From Ruficoccus amylovorans (GTDB lineage Bacteria > Verrucomicrobiota > Verrucomicrobiia > Opitutales > Cerasicoccaceae), in contig NZ_JACHVB010000014.1 of NCBI RefSeq assembly GCF_014230085.1, positions 1 to 64,000 on the forward strand: DNA of 64,000 nt, in the 5' to 3' direction. The translations under genes and the position numbers were made by a program. Under the pieces are notes generated by a model. That model was not told where the DNA came from and made no database searches. It saw only the letters and a program-made list of their open reading frames with translations. Of the stretch, positions 34,543-43,846 are shown in pieces. The number at the start of each line of letters is the position of its first letter. The stretch's first letter is position 1.

Positions 34543-37145
34543 TTCACGACCAGATTGACGATTTTGCCCGGCACGTAAATCTCTTTCACCACGGTCTTGC
34601 CCTCGGTCTGCGCCAGCACGCGCTCCAGGCCCTTGGCTTGCGCGAGGATGTCCTCCTTGGCCAGGTCCTTGGACACTTCCAGTTCGCCGCGCAGCTTGCC
34701 GTTGACCTGGACGATGATTTTGACCGTGTCGTTGACCAGCAACGACTCGTCGCAGACGGGCCACGGGGCGGCGGAGACGCCCCCGGCCGCGCCGCCGAGG
34801 CGTTCCCATAGCTCTTCGCACAGGTGCGGGGCCAGCGGGGCCAGAAGCTGGATAAAGGTCTTGGCGGTCTCGCGGTTCATGCGCCCGGCCTTGGAGATGG
34901 CGTTCAGGCAGATCATTAGCTGCGAGATGGCGGTGTTGAAGCCCAGCGCGGTGTAGTCGGCGGTGACCTTTTTGATCGTCTCGTGCAGGACGCGCAGGGT
35001 CTCCGGCGATTCGGGGGTGTCGTCCACGCGGGCGGCGACAGAGCCGTCCTCGGCGATGACTTCGCGCCAGAGCTTTCTGAGGAAGCGCACCACGCCCTCG
35101 ATGCCCTGCGTGTTCCAGGGCTTCATCGCCTCCAGCGGCCCGAGGAACATCAGGTAAAGCCGCAGGCTGTCCGCGCCGTACTGGGCGATGATGTCGTCGG
35201 GGTTGACGACGTTGCCCCGGCTCTTGGACATCTTTTCGCCGTCTTCACCGAGAATGATCCCCTGGTGGAAAAGCTCGGTGAAGGGCTCAGGCGTCTTGAG
35301 CACGCCCTCGTCGTAGAGGAAGCGGTGCCAGAAACGCGCGTAAAGCAGGTGCAAGACGGCGTGCTCCGCGCCGCCCACGTAGAGGTCGGGCATGCCCCAG
35401 TAGTCTTCCTTCTTCGGGTCGATGAGCGCCTCGGCGTTCTTCGGGTCGATGTAGCGCAGGTAGTACCAGCACGAGCCCGCCCATTGGGGCATGGTGTTGG
35501 TTTCGCGCAGACCCTCGACCAGCCCGCTTGTATCGGAAAGTTCCTTGCGTGCCGTGACGTTGCCTGTCGCCGGGTCGATGGCGACCTCCAGCCACTCGGG
35601 GATGTTGGCCAGCGGGCTTTGCCCGTCGGGCGAGGGCTGATAGCTCTCGGTCTCGGGCAACGTGAGTGGCAGGGCACTCTCGGGCAGCGGCACGGCAAAC
35701 CACTTTTTCCCGTCCATCGTGCAAGTCACCGGCTCCTCGGGCAGCAGGCCCGCGAAGGCCGCCCCGGAGGCAACTGTGGCGTAATCGGCCTCGGAGACCC
35801 AGACGATGGGGAAGGGCTCGCCCCAGTAGCGCTGGCGCGAGAAGAGCCAGTCGCGCAGCTTGAAGTTGACCGTGGCCTTGCCGCGGTTTTCGGACGCGAG
35901 TTTGTCGGTGATCTTCTTTTTCGCGGCGGTGACATCCAGGCCGTCAAGCAGGCCGGAGTTGATTAATTTTCCGTCGCCGGTGTAAGCCTCGGTGAGTTCG
36001 CCTCCGTGCCTCTGTGCCTCTGTGTGAGTCTCATCCGAAATGACCTGAACGATTTTTAACCCAAACTCCTTCGCAAAGGCGAAGTCGCGCTCGTCGTGGG
36101 CGGGGACGGCCATGATCGCGCCGGTGCCGTAGCTCATGAGCACGTAGTCGGCGACCCAGACGGGGATTTTTTCGCCGTTGACCGGGTTGATGGCGTGGCA
36201 GCCGGTGAAGACGCCGGTCTTTTCCTTGGACAGCTCGGCGCGTTCGAGGTCGGACTTGTTGGCGGCTTTGCGGACGTAGCTCTCAACCGCTTCGCGCTTG
36301 TCGTCGGCGGTGATTTTGGAAAGCAGCGGGTGCTCGGGGGCGACGACCATGTAGGTGGCCCCGAAGAGCGTGTCCGGGCGGGTGGTGAAAACGGTCAGCG
36401 TGTCGTCGAAGCCGTCCAGCGAGAAGGTGACCTCGGCCCCTTCGGAGCGGCCGATCCAGTTCGACTGGAGGCGCTTGGTGGAGTCGGGCCAGTTGACGTC
36501 CTTGAGGCCGTCGAGGAGCTTGTCGGCGTAGGCGGTGATACGCAGGACCCACTGGCGCAGCGGACGGCGCTCGACGGGGAAGCTCCCGCGTTCGCTGCGG
36601 GGGCCTTCAGGCGTGTTGAGGACTTCCTCGTTGGCCAGGACGGTGCCCAGCTCGGGGCAGAACCACACGGGCTTCTCGTCCACGTAGGCGAGGCCCTTTT
36701 TGAAGAGCTTTAGGAAAATCCACTGCGTCCAGCGGAAGTAGTGCGGGTCGGTGGTGTTGACCTCGCGGTCCCAGTCGTAGGTCAGACCAATGGCGCGGAG
36801 CTGCTCCTTAAAGCGGGCGATGTTGCGCTTGGTCACGACGGCGGGCTGTTCGCCTGTTTTGATCGCGTACTGCTCGGTGGGCAGGCCAAAGGCGTCCCAG
36901 CCCATCGGGTGCAGGACGTTGTGGCCCTGGGCCTTCTTGAAGCGCTTGAGGGCGTCGGTGGCGGTGTAGCCCTCGGGGTGGCCGATGTGCAGGCCCGCGC
37001 CCGAGGGGTAGGGGAACATGTCCAGCACGTACCAGGTGGGCTTGTCCGCGAAGTCTTCCGCGTAAAAGGTTTTGTTGTCCGCCCAGAAGTCCTGCCAGTG
37101 GCGCTCGATCAGGGAGAAGTCGTAGCTGTCGCAACGTGTTGCCAT
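34539..37145 (-). CDS. leuS: Leucyl-tRNA synthetase
   Basis: An 868-residue class I synthetase. The HIGH-type motif is [20 protein letters not shown], the KMSKS loop is [19 protein letters not shown], and the CP1 editing domain contains the [13 protein letters not shown] block with the catalytic Asp. The C-terminal tRNA-binding part ends [15 protein letters not shown]. An odd segment, [11 protein letters not shown] at about residues 373-383, is the in-frame translation of a dispersed CACAGAGG repeat, lying in a variable loop near the end of the editing domain. It heads an operon with the FecR-like gene and lpxI. Confidence 0.97.
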   Translation of the reverse strand: MATRCDSYDFSLIERHWQDFWADNKTFYAEDFADKPTWYVLDMFPYPSGAGLHIGHPEGYTATDALKRFKKAQGHNVLHPMGWDAFGLPTEQYAIKTGEQPAVVTKRNIARFKEQLRAIGLTYDWDREVNTTDPHYFRWTQWIFLKLFKKGLAYVDEKPVWFCPELGTVLANEEVLNTPEGPRSERGSFPVERRPLRQWVLRITAYADKLLDGLKDVNWPDSTKRLQSNWIGRSEGAEVTFSLDGFDDTLTVFTTRPDTLFGATYMVVAPEHPLLSKITADDKREAVESYVRKAANKSDLERAELSKEKTGVFTGCHAINPVNGEKIPVWVADYVLMSYGTGAIMAVPAHDERDFAFAKEFGLKIVQVISDETHTEAQRHGGELTEAYTGDGKLINSGLLDGLDVTAAKKKITDKLASENRGKATVNFKLRDWLFSRQRYWGEPFPIVWVSEADYATVASGAAFAGLLPEEPVTCTMDGKKWFAVPLPESALPLTLPETESYQPSPDGQSPLANIPEWLEVAIDPATGNVTARKELSDTSGLVEGLRETNTMPQWAGSCWYYLRYIDPKNAEALIDPKKEDYWGMPDLYVGGAEHAVLHLLYARFWHRFLYDEGVLKTPEPFTELFHQGIILGEDGEKMSKSRGNVVNPDDIIAQYGADSLRLYLMFLGPLEAMKPWNTQGIEGVVRFLRKLWREVIAEDGSVAARVDDTPESPETLRVLHETIKKVTADYTALGFNTAISQLMICLNAISKAGRMNRETAKTFIQLLAPLAPHLCEELWERLGGAAGGVSAAPWPVCDESLLVNDTVKIIVQVNGKLRGELEVSKDLAKEDILAQAKGLERVLAQTEGKTVVKEIYVPGKIVNLVVK
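36000..36028. repeat. Dispersed CACAGAGG repeat read in frame inside leuS
   Basis: The minus strand reads CACACAGAGGCACAGAGGCA, the core of the repeat found between genes elsewhere in the window. It encodes [10 protein letters not shown] within LeuRS. Reading frame and flanking conserved residues are intact. Confidence 0.8.
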
Positions 37146-37165
37146 GTCTTTGTAAAAACGGGAAG

Positions 37166-37194
37166 AAATAGCCGCTCCGCCCCCGGATGGTCAA
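37166..37194 (-). promoter_or_regulatory. Sigma70-type promoter of the leuS operon
   Basis: On the minus strand TTGACC (37189-37194) is followed after 17-18 bases by CTATTT/TATTTC. Predicted start is about 13 bases upstream of the leuS ATG. Confidence 0.55.
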
Positions 37195-37246
37195 GCCCAT
37201 GTCGGTTTGGCCGTGACAGGGGGGCGAAAACGGCTAGGGGTAGGGC

Positions 37247-38638
37247 ATGCGGATTTTTGCCCCGGTTCTCTCTGTTTTGTTCGCATGCTTGTTGGCGGCC
37301 CCGGCCCTGCACGCGATCACGCCCCGCTTCGCCACGCGGGATCGCGAACGCGTCTCGACCGCCGTGGACGACATCGAACCGGGCTTTCAGCGCCTGCTTG
37401 ACGCGGTGGTCCGGCTCGATGTGTGGGAGACGACCTTTGACGAGGGGGCCAAGCGGACCCAGCACGGCGTCGGCTCGGGGGTGATTATGACGCGCGAGGG
37501 CCACATCCTGACCAACGCCCACGTCGTCAACCCCTACGCCGAGCGCATCATGGTCACGCTCAACAACCTCGAACGTGTCGATGCCGAGTTGGTTGGCTGG
37601 GACCACTGGACGGACCTCGCCGTGGTCAAGATCGACCCCGACTCCCTTGAAAAGCGCGGCCTGTCCTTCGATTACGCGCAGTTCGGGGACTCCGCCGAGC
37701 TTGTGCCGGGGCAGACCGTTTACGCCGTGGGCACGCCCAACGGCCTTAGCCGTACCGTCACCCGGGGGATCATTTCCAACACCGACCGCTACTTCGAGGG
37801 CTCGACCGTGGGGCGCGGTTACGAGACCGGGTATTTTAATACCTGGCTCCAGACCGACGCCGCCATCAACCCCGGCAACAGCGGCGGCCCGCTCGTGTTG
37901 CCGGACGGGCGCGTCATCGGGATCAACACCCGGGGCTACCTCGGGGCCGAAAACCTCGGCTTTGCCGTGCCCTCAGACATCGCCCGGGCCGTGATGGACG
38001 ACCTCATCCACGACAGCAGCATCGTGCGCAGCTACATCGGCCTGCGCCCCGGCCCCATGCAGGACCTGGAGAATTTTTACGAACTGGAAAGCAACCGCGG
38101 GATGCTCGTACAGAGCGTTGACCCCGGCTCGCCGGTGGCCGAGGCCGGGCTGCGCCCCGGCGATATCGTGCTGGAGATCGACGGGCAGGCGATGGACGGG
38201 CGCTTTCCGGAGCAGTTGCCCGCGATCCAGAATTTTATCGCCAGCCGCGCCCCCGGCCAGACGGTCAACCTCAAGGTCAAGCGCGGCTTCCAGACCATTG
38301 AGATGCCGGTAGTGACAGAGCCGCTGGAGAGCCGTATCGGTGAGGAAACCGCGCTGGAGGGCTGGGGCCTGGGCGTGCAGAAAATCAGCCGCTCCATCGC
38401 CCGTGAGGAAAACCTCGACTCGACGGACGGCTTTGTCGTGGTGGGCGTGCAACCTGCCTTCCCGGCCTACGAGGCGGGTATCCGCCGGGGCGACGTCATC
38501 ACCAAGGTCAATCGCCAGACCCTCGACTCGCTGAAGGAACTGGAGGCCATTTACCAGTCCTACGAAGCCGACCCGCAAAAGACCCTGATCGAAGTCAACC
38601 GCAACCACCAGGTCCGCTTCATGGTCCTCAAACCCTAG
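37247..38638 (+). CDS. HtrA/DegP-family periplasmic serine protease
   Basis: A 463-residue secreted protease with signal peptide (LSVLFACLLAAPALHA). The trypsin-like domain keeps the full triad: His in GHILTNAHVV, Asp in HWTDLAVVKID, and Ser in AINPGNSGGPLVLP. Two PDZ-like domains follow: one from about 250 (SNRGMLVQSVDPGSPVAEAG) and one from about 375 (FVVVGVQPAFPAYEAGIRRG). This is the DegP/DegQ layout for periplasmic quality control. The next gene on the same strand is an HtrA relative without a triad, so the two may work together. Confidence 0.92.
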   Translation: MRIFAPVLSVLFACLLAAPALHAITPRFATRDRERVSTAVDDIEPGFQRLLDAVVRLDVWETTFDEGAKRTQHGVGSGVIMTREGHILTNAHVVNPYAERIMVTLNNLERVDAELVGWDHWTDLAVVKIDPDSLEKRGLSFDYAQFGDSAELVPGQTVYAVGTPNGLSRTVTRGIISNTDRYFEGSTVGRGYETGYFNTWLQTDAAINPGNSGGPLVLPDGRVIGINTRGYLGAENLGFAVPSDIARAVMDDLIHDSSIVRSYIGLRPGPMQDLENFYELESNRGMLVQSVDPGSPVAEAGLRPGDIVLEIDGQAMDGRFPEQLPAIQNFIASRAPGQTVNLKVKRGFQTIEMPVVTEPLESRIGEETALEGWGLGVQKISRSIAREENLDSTDGFVVVGVQPAFPAYEAGIRRGDVITKVNRQTLDSLKELEAIYQSYEADPQKTLIEVNRNHQVRFMVLKP

Positions 38639-38639
38639 G

Positions 38640-39060
38640 CAGGGCAGCAGGGCATGCCCTGCACCCTGGATGCTGCGCATCCGGATGACTCCGCCAACGC
38701 GGAGTCATGGGCGAAGGCGGTTGACGCCGGCTCAAACGAACTGCGTTGGGCATACAGGGACACGGCGGAGGGATGTGGGAAGGGGGCTGAGGCGTTTGGC
38801 TGGATCGGCAATCAGGCGTAGCGGTCTTTCTGGACGAGTAGGGGAACGTACAGTCGATGGAAATTTGCCTACAGGTTTCTCATCTTGCTCGAGGAACGTG
38901 TACGAAGTTCGTTTGAATCGGCGTCCGTCACCGTTGCCCATGCCGCCGCTCCAAGCGGTGGCATCAGTGATCCGAGAGGATCACAGGTGCAGGACTGCGT
39001 CCTGCGTTCTGTGCGGCCACGCACACGCACCCGGTTTCGGATTGAACCTTGGGCGGGGGG
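38640..39060. repeat. Cluster of short hairpins between the two HtrA-like genes
   Basis: The 440-base gap carries no convincing gene but many perfect stems: GCAGGGCATGCCCTGC (38647), GGATG-ctgcg-CATCC (38668), ATGACTCCGC-caac-GCGGAGTCAT (38685), GTGATCC-gaga-GGATCAC (38967), GCAGGAC-tgc-GTCCTGC (38989) and GTGCG-gcca-CGCAC (39011). The last also occurs exactly at 55349. They could act in termination, mRNA stability or protein binding. Confidence 0.65.
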
Positions 39061-39078
39061 AGGTTTGACTGGAGAACT

Positions 39079-40524
39079 ATGTCTCTGAGCCAACGTTTTT
39101 CGATCATCTCGGTTTTATCATTGCTGCTGCTGGCGGCGGGGCTCCGGGCCCAAGAGGCGGCTCCCGCTGTCGCCCCGGCCAGTGACGGGGTGTCGGCGGC
39201 GATGCCGGAGAATTTCGAGACCCTCTTTAACGAGCGGACCAAGAGCGTGGTGGCGGTGGAGATGTTCGTGCAGAACGAGATCGACCGCGAACCGCTGGGC
39301 GCGGTCGGGGTGGTCTTCGACGCGGAGGGGCGGATCATCCTGCTCGACAACGCCATGCCCTCGTGGCTCCCGCCCGAGCGTTTCAAAGACATCCGCGTGC
39401 GCCCGCTGGGTGAGGATGTGGAGGGCTATCCGGCCCGCTACCTGGGACAGGATTTTCTCACCGGACACCATTTTCTCCAGTTGACGGACGGGCTGGGCGA
39501 GTTCGTCCCCGTGACGCAGTGGGGCAAGTCCGACATCAAGACCGGGCAATTTCTCTGGGGCATCGGCGTGATGAACAAGCCCTGGCATTTCCTGCCGTAT
39601 TTCCTGTGCAGCCGCCTCTCGGCAGTGGAAAAGCTCCCTTGGGAGATCGGCTTCACCGTGCGAGCCTCGACCTCGCCGGGCTCGGTATTGTTTGACGCGC
39701 AGGGGCGCTTTGCCGGGTGGGGCAGTCGCCCCAGCACAGAGGAAAAGCTCCTCATCCTCGACACCGGGCAGCAGCGTCCCGTCGGTTTGCAGGACCTGCG
39801 TGAGACGAATGCCTTTCTGACTGTGGAGCGCTTCTATGACTTTATCCAGCGCGTGCCCGCCACGCCGGAGGGTGACGCTCGCCCGTGGCTCGGGGCCACC
39901 GGGATGCAGCCGCTTTCGCGCGAGGTGGCGCAGTTCCTCGGACTGGAAGGGCAGGGCGCGGTCGTGGTGAGCGACATCATCGAGGACAGCCCAGCCGCCA
40001 AGGGCGACCTGAGCGGCAAGGACATTATTATCAAAATCGACGGCCAACCGCTGCCCAAGCTTCGGCCCGACGTGATCACCCCCCGCTACGTGGAGACCGA
40101 ACTGATGTCCCGCCAGATCGGCGACAAGGTGACGCTCACCGTGATCCGGGGCGACGAGGAGAAAGACCTCGAATTCGAACTGGGCCAGCAGCCGAAAGTG
40201 CTCAAGGAAGCCGAGCGCGAATACTACCCCGGCCTCGGGCTGGGCATCCGCGAGTTCCTGCTCATGGACGGGATTGCCCGGCGGCAGTTGCGTTCGGACG
40301 TGGGCGGCGTGGTGGCCGACTTCATCAAGCCCAACAGCAAGGTCAGCTCGGGCGGGCTCCAGGTTGGCGACTGGATCAAGGAGATCGACGGCACGGAGAT
40401 AAACACCTTCGCGCAGGCCCGGGAGATTCTTGCCGCCATCGAAAGTGATACTGACAAGAGCGAGGCCGTCATGCTCGTCGAGCGCAACAACGAGACCAAG
40501 GTCCTTCGCATCAAGCTCAAGTGA
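39079..40524 (+). CDS. HtrA-like protein lacking the protease triad (pseudo-protease with PDZ domains)
   Basis: A 481-residue secreted protein (signal LSLLLLAAGLRAQ) aligned end to end with HtrA proteases. At the three catalytic positions the residues are gone: LLDNAMPSWL replaces TNAHVV, LTGHHFLQLTDG stands where TDLAVVK should be, and RASTSPGSVLFDAQG replaces GNSGGPL. Two PDZ-like domains remain (about 270-365, AVVVSDIIEDSPAAKGDLSG; and about 395-481). It probably binds unfolded or C-terminal peptides without cutting them, perhaps as a partner of the active protease upstream. Start chosen at 39079, where the signal peptide begins. Confidence 0.8.
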   Translation: MSLSQRFSIISVLSLLLLAAGLRAQEAAPAVAPASDGVSAAMPENFETLFNERTKSVVAVEMFVQNEIDREPLGAVGVVFDAEGRIILLDNAMPSWLPPERFKDIRVRPLGEDVEGYPARYLGQDFLTGHHFLQLTDGLGEFVPVTQWGKSDIKTGQFLWGIGVMNKPWHFLPYFLCSRLSAVEKLPWEIGFTVRASTSPGSVLFDAQGRFAGWGSRPSTEEKLLILDTGQQRPVGLQDLRETNAFLTVERFYDFIQRVPATPEGDARPWLGATGMQPLSREVAQFLGLEGQGAVVVSDIIEDSPAAKGDLSGKDIIIKIDGQPLPKLRPDVITPRYVETELMSRQIGDKVTLTVIRGDEEKDLEFELGQQPKVLKEAEREYYPGLGLGIREFLLMDGIARRQLRSDVGGVVADFIKPNSKVSSGGLQVGDWIKEIDGTEINTFAQAREILAAIESDTDKSEAVMLVERNNETKVLRIKLK

Positions 40525-40652
40525 CAAGGGGCGGAGCACTTATTTATCATTGGTCATTTCTTATTTCTCATTTTTTATTGATTCACTGCTATCGTTTTTA
40601 AGTTTGGCATTTTTTCCAAGAAAACAGCACAACGGATTAAACGGGAGATTTT

Positions 40653-41246
40653 ATGTTTACGGGAATTGTCGAAGAAACCGGGGAGGTCGTTTCCTTCTCG
40701 GAGGAAAAGGAAGCTTACCGCCTGGTTGTTCGCGCGAAGGACGTGCTCGACGGTCTCAAGATCGGCGACAGCGTGGCCTGCAATGGCTGCTGCCTGACCG
40801 TGGTCGAGATCGGCGCGGACACCCTGCGCTTTGACCTGCTGGGCCAGACCGTGCGCCTGACCTCCTTTGCGGACCTCGCGCCCGGTTCACTCATCAACCT
40901 GGAGCGCAGCCTCGCCGCCAATGGCCGCCTGGGCGGCCACTTCGTGCAGGGGCACATCGATGAGACCGGCACCATCACCGTCCTCGAAGAGCGCGGCAAG
41001 GACATCTACATCCGCGTAAAAATCCCCGCCGGCACCGGCAAGTACCTTGCCCCCAAGGGCAGTATCGCGATCGACGGGATTTCCCTGACCGTGGCCGAGC
41101 TGCACGAGGACGGCTTCGCGGTGTGGATCATCCCGCACACCATCGAAGTGACCAACCTGCGCCAGAAAAAAGCCGGGGACCGGGTCAACCTCGAGTTTGA
41201 CATGCTGGCCAAGTACCTGGAGCGCCTGCTTCAGAAAGACGCTTGA
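40653..41246 (+). CDS. ribE: Riboflavin synthase, alpha subunit
   Basis: A 197-residue enzyme converting two 6,7-dimethyl-8-ribityllumazines into riboflavin. It begins with the universal MFTGIVEETGEVV. The two lumazine-binding repeats are visible: SVACNGCCLTVVEIGADTLR in the first and GSIAIDGISLTVAELHEDGF in the second, with GHFVQGHIDETGTI between them. Length is typical. It is isolated from other rib genes. The AT-rich 128-base region upstream shows no FMN-riboswitch signature. Confidence 0.95.
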   Translation: MFTGIVEETGEVVSFSEEKEAYRLVVRAKDVLDGLKIGDSVACNGCCLTVVEIGADTLRFDLLGQTVRLTSFADLAPGSLINLERSLAANGRLGGHFVQGHIDETGTITVLEERGKDIYIRVKIPAGTGKYLAPKGSIAIDGISLTVAELHEDGFAVWIIPHTIEVTNLRQKKAGDRVNLEFDMLAKYLERLLQKDA

Positions 41247-41278
41247 ACGCGGCCCGCGCCGCCCTATGGTGATTGCCC

Positions 41279-42325
41279 ATGCGCAACGAACTGCTGGCCG
41301 TCGTCGATGAACTCAAGCGCCTCCGCGAGGAGGGCGTGAGCAGCGTCGCCGTCAGCGAGGAGGCGCTCACGTCCCTGCGTCAGGCGGTGGCCGCGCGCCG
41401 GGGGCAGGGGAGTGCCAGCGACTCCACACCGGCGGCGAAGGAACGCTTCGCGCCCGTGCCTGAGCCGGGCGAGCAGGCGTTTTCGTCCGGGGTTACGGCT
41501 CCTGAGGCGCGGCGTCCGGACTACCGCGAGCCGGTTGATTCCGGCGAGCGTTCGAGCGGAATTGTCCTGCCGGGGAGCGCGGCGCCCGCCGCCAAAAAGA
41601 AAGCGCCGGAGGTCAAGGTGGCCGCCGCGACGGGGCCGTCTGCGGCCGGGTTGCCGGACTTTGTCAAACCCATCCCCGCGCCCAAGCCCTTTACCCTTCC
41701 CGGTGGCGACAAGCAGAGCCGTTGGGAGTGGCTGCGCGAGCGGGTGATGAACGACCCCGTGTGCCTGGAGCACGTCAAGCCGGACAAAAAACTCGTCCTC
41801 GGCGTGGGCAGTCTGGATGCGGACATTTTCTTCTGCGGGGAAGCCCCCGGCGCGGACGAGGAGACGCAGGGCGAGCCCTTTGTCGGTGCGGCGGGGCAAT
41901 TGTTGACCAAGATCATCGGCGCGATGGGGCTCAAGCGCGAGCAGGTCTATATCGGCAACATCATGAACTGGCGACCCGAGCACGACAAGCCCTTCGGCAA
42001 CCGCAAGCCGGCGGAGGTCGAAATGGCCTACTGCCTGCCGCACCTCAAGGCGCAGATCGAGATCGTCCAGCCAAAGGTGATCGTCGCCCTCGGCGCGACC
42101 GCCGTTGACGGACTGTTCGGCTTCGGACAGGGGCAGGGCATCCGCCGCAAGCGTGGCTCCTGGCGCGAGTTCGAGGGCATCCCGACCATCATTACTTTCC
42201 ATCCCTCGTACCTGCTTCATCAGGACTCCCCACAGGTCAAGCGCCAGGTCTGGGAGGACATGCTCGCCGTGATGGAAAAGCTCGCCATGCCCATCTCCGA
42301 CAAGCAGCGCGGCTATTTTACCTGA
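41279..42325 (+). CDS. Family-4-like uracil-DNA glycosylase lacking the Fe-S cysteines
   Basis: A 348-residue protein. The first 145 residues are a low-complexity Ala/Pro-rich linker. The catalytic domain has FFCGEAPGADEETQGEPFVG, AAGQLLTKIIGAMGL, IGNIMNWRPEHDKPFGNRKP and TIITFHPSYLL, which are the uracil-recognition and catalytic motifs of UDG family 4. Canonical family 4 has CxxC early in the domain plus a Cys in KCRPP. Here only one Cys is found early (NDPVCLEHV) and the KC position is NW, so the 4Fe-4S cluster is probably absent. It removes uracil from DNA if active. Confidence 0.85.
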   Translation: MRNELLAVVDELKRLREEGVSSVAVSEEALTSLRQAVAARRGQGSASDSTPAAKERFAPVPEPGEQAFSSGVTAPEARRPDYREPVDSGERSSGIVLPGSAAPAAKKKAPEVKVAAATGPSAAGLPDFVKPIPAPKPFTLPGGDKQSRWEWLRERVMNDPVCLEHVKPDKKLVLGVGSLDADIFFCGEAPGADEETQGEPFVGAAGQLLTKIIGAMGLKREQVYIGNIMNWRPEHDKPFGNRKPAEVEMAYCLPHLKAQIEIVQPKVIVALGATAVDGLFGFGQGQGIRRKRGSWREFEGIPTIITFHPSYLLHQDSPQVKRQVWEDMLAVMEKLAMPISDKQRGYFT

Positions 42326-42473
42326 GTTGGTGTGACGTCGGCTTGGTCCTTGGTAACAGCCCCTGGCGGGCAACCCTTTTCCTGCCGCTTGTCAAAGAGG
42401 AATTGCTCGTAATTAAAGTGTAAAAGCCAGACAGGGCTTGCGGTTGGGGTATTTGTGCTCTTCTTCGCCAAGG

Positions 42474-43766
42474 ATGTTTTTGTTTTTCCCCGCGAAAGAG
42501 TGTTTACGTGCGCCGCTGGCGTTGTTGGTGCTGACGGCCTTCTGGGGCGGTTCGCAGGCTGCCGCTTCCGAGCAGAGCGACATCGAGGCGATCATTGACG
42601 CGCACTACGACCAGCCGGGGCGGGCCGACATTCCGGGAATGGTGGTCGGCGTCTGGCAGGGGGACACGGCCGTGACTGTATCCGCCCGTGGATACAGCGA
42701 CCTCGATCTGGACGCCTCCGGCGTGCCCGGCTCGAACCCCGTGGCCATGCAGTATTCTGACCAGATGCGCATCGCCAGCCTGACCAAGACCTTTACCGTC
42801 ACGCGCATCTTGCAGCTTGCCGCCGAGGGGGTGATCGGCCTCGACGACCCGATCTCGAACTACGACGGCATGGGCGGGATTTCGCTCGCCGGCCTGAACA
42901 CCGACCCGAGCTTCAATGCCTCGAACCCGGTCACGATCCGCGACCTGGCCCGCATGACCAGCAGCCTGGCCAACTACTCCGCCTCGGAGGGCATGATGAA
43001 CGGCCTCATCAACGACATCAGCACCAGCTACACCGAGTCCCAATTGATCGACTTTGCCAAGGGCATGCCCGCCACCCCGGCCACCTGGACCTATTCCAAT
43101 ACCAACACCGTGCTGCTGGGCATGATTGTCGAGGCGGTGACAGGGAACTCGCTCGGCGATGAACTGCGCACGCACGTCTTCGACCCGGTGGGGCTTTCCG
43201 CCGACACCTATTACCCGACCGACATCAACTTCACCGGCGAGCACGCGCACGGTTACGGCCCGGACGGGGAGGGGATTTATGAAGACTTCACAGCGGCCAA
43301 CCCCACGATGGCGGCGGGTGCCGGGGCCATGATCTCGACCTTCGACGACCTGCGCCAGTGGATCGAAGCCGTTGCCACGGGTATCCTTGCGGACGGTTCC
43401 TCGCTCTACGGCGACAGCCCGGAGGCTGCGGCCATGCAGGCCGAGCGCCTGCTCATGGTGGCCGCCGACGGGGCTGGCCCCTACTACGACGAGTACGGGC
43501 TGGGCATCGGGGAGATCGAGGAATGGCTCGGCCACAGCGGCGAATTTCTCGGCTACCAGCACATCATCATGTACGACCCGGAGACCGACCGCACGGTGGT
43601 TATCATGATCAACATGGCCGGATTCGAGGACGGCGAACACGTCCCGACGGAGATGTTCATCGACATCGCCAAGTACTACGCCTCCGTTCCCGAGCCCTCG
43701 ACCATCGCCTTTCTCGCGCTCGCCGGGGTGGGGGTTCTTCTGCTCCGCCGCCGCTTACGTGCCTGA
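42474..43766 (+). CDS. Secreted serine hydrolase (beta-lactamase/S12 family) with PEP-CTERM tail
   Basis: A 430-residue protein with signal peptide (APLALLVLTAFWGGSQAAAS). The penicillin-binding-fold motifs are SLTK (in RIASLTKTFTVTRIL), YSN (in WTYSNTNTVLLGM) and HSG (in EWLGHSGEFLGYQHI), the S12 triad in which HxG replaces KTG. It ends with VPEPSTIAFLALAGVG, a membrane helix and RRRLRA: a classical PEP-CTERM sorting signal. This predicts processing by an exosortase and surface or exopolysaccharide association. Substrate is unknown; D-Ala carboxypeptidase or esterase activity is possible. An upstream TTG at 42438 is a less likely start. Confidence 0.88.
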   Translation: MFLFFPAKECLRAPLALLVLTAFWGGSQAAASEQSDIEAIIDAHYDQPGRADIPGMVVGVWQGDTAVTVSARGYSDLDLDASGVPGSNPVAMQYSDQMRIASLTKTFTVTRILQLAAEGVIGLDDPISNYDGMGGISLAGLNTDPSFNASNPVTIRDLARMTSSLANYSASEGMMNGLINDISTSYTESQLIDFAKGMPATPATWTYSNTNTVLLGMIVEAVTGNSLGDELRTHVFDPVGLSADTYYPTDINFTGEHAHGYGPDGEGIYEDFTAANPTMAAGAGAMISTFDDLRQWIEAVATGILADGSSLYGDSPEAAAMQAERLLMVAADGAGPYYDEYGLGIGEIEEWLGHSGEFLGYQHIIMYDPETDRTVVIMINMAGFEDGEHVPTEMFIDIAKYYASVPEPSTIAFLALAGVGVLLLRRRLRA

Positions 43767-43846
43767 GTGGGGGCCACTGGTGCCCCCTGGCTGGATTTTT
43801 GTTGCACAGTGCCCGCGAGAGGTGCATATAAGCTCCTTTTTCCGCG

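Noticed and set aside
40525-40652. Possible FMN riboswitch before riboflavin synthase
   Set aside because: The gap is AT-rich and lacks the conserved junction sequences of the FMN aptamer.
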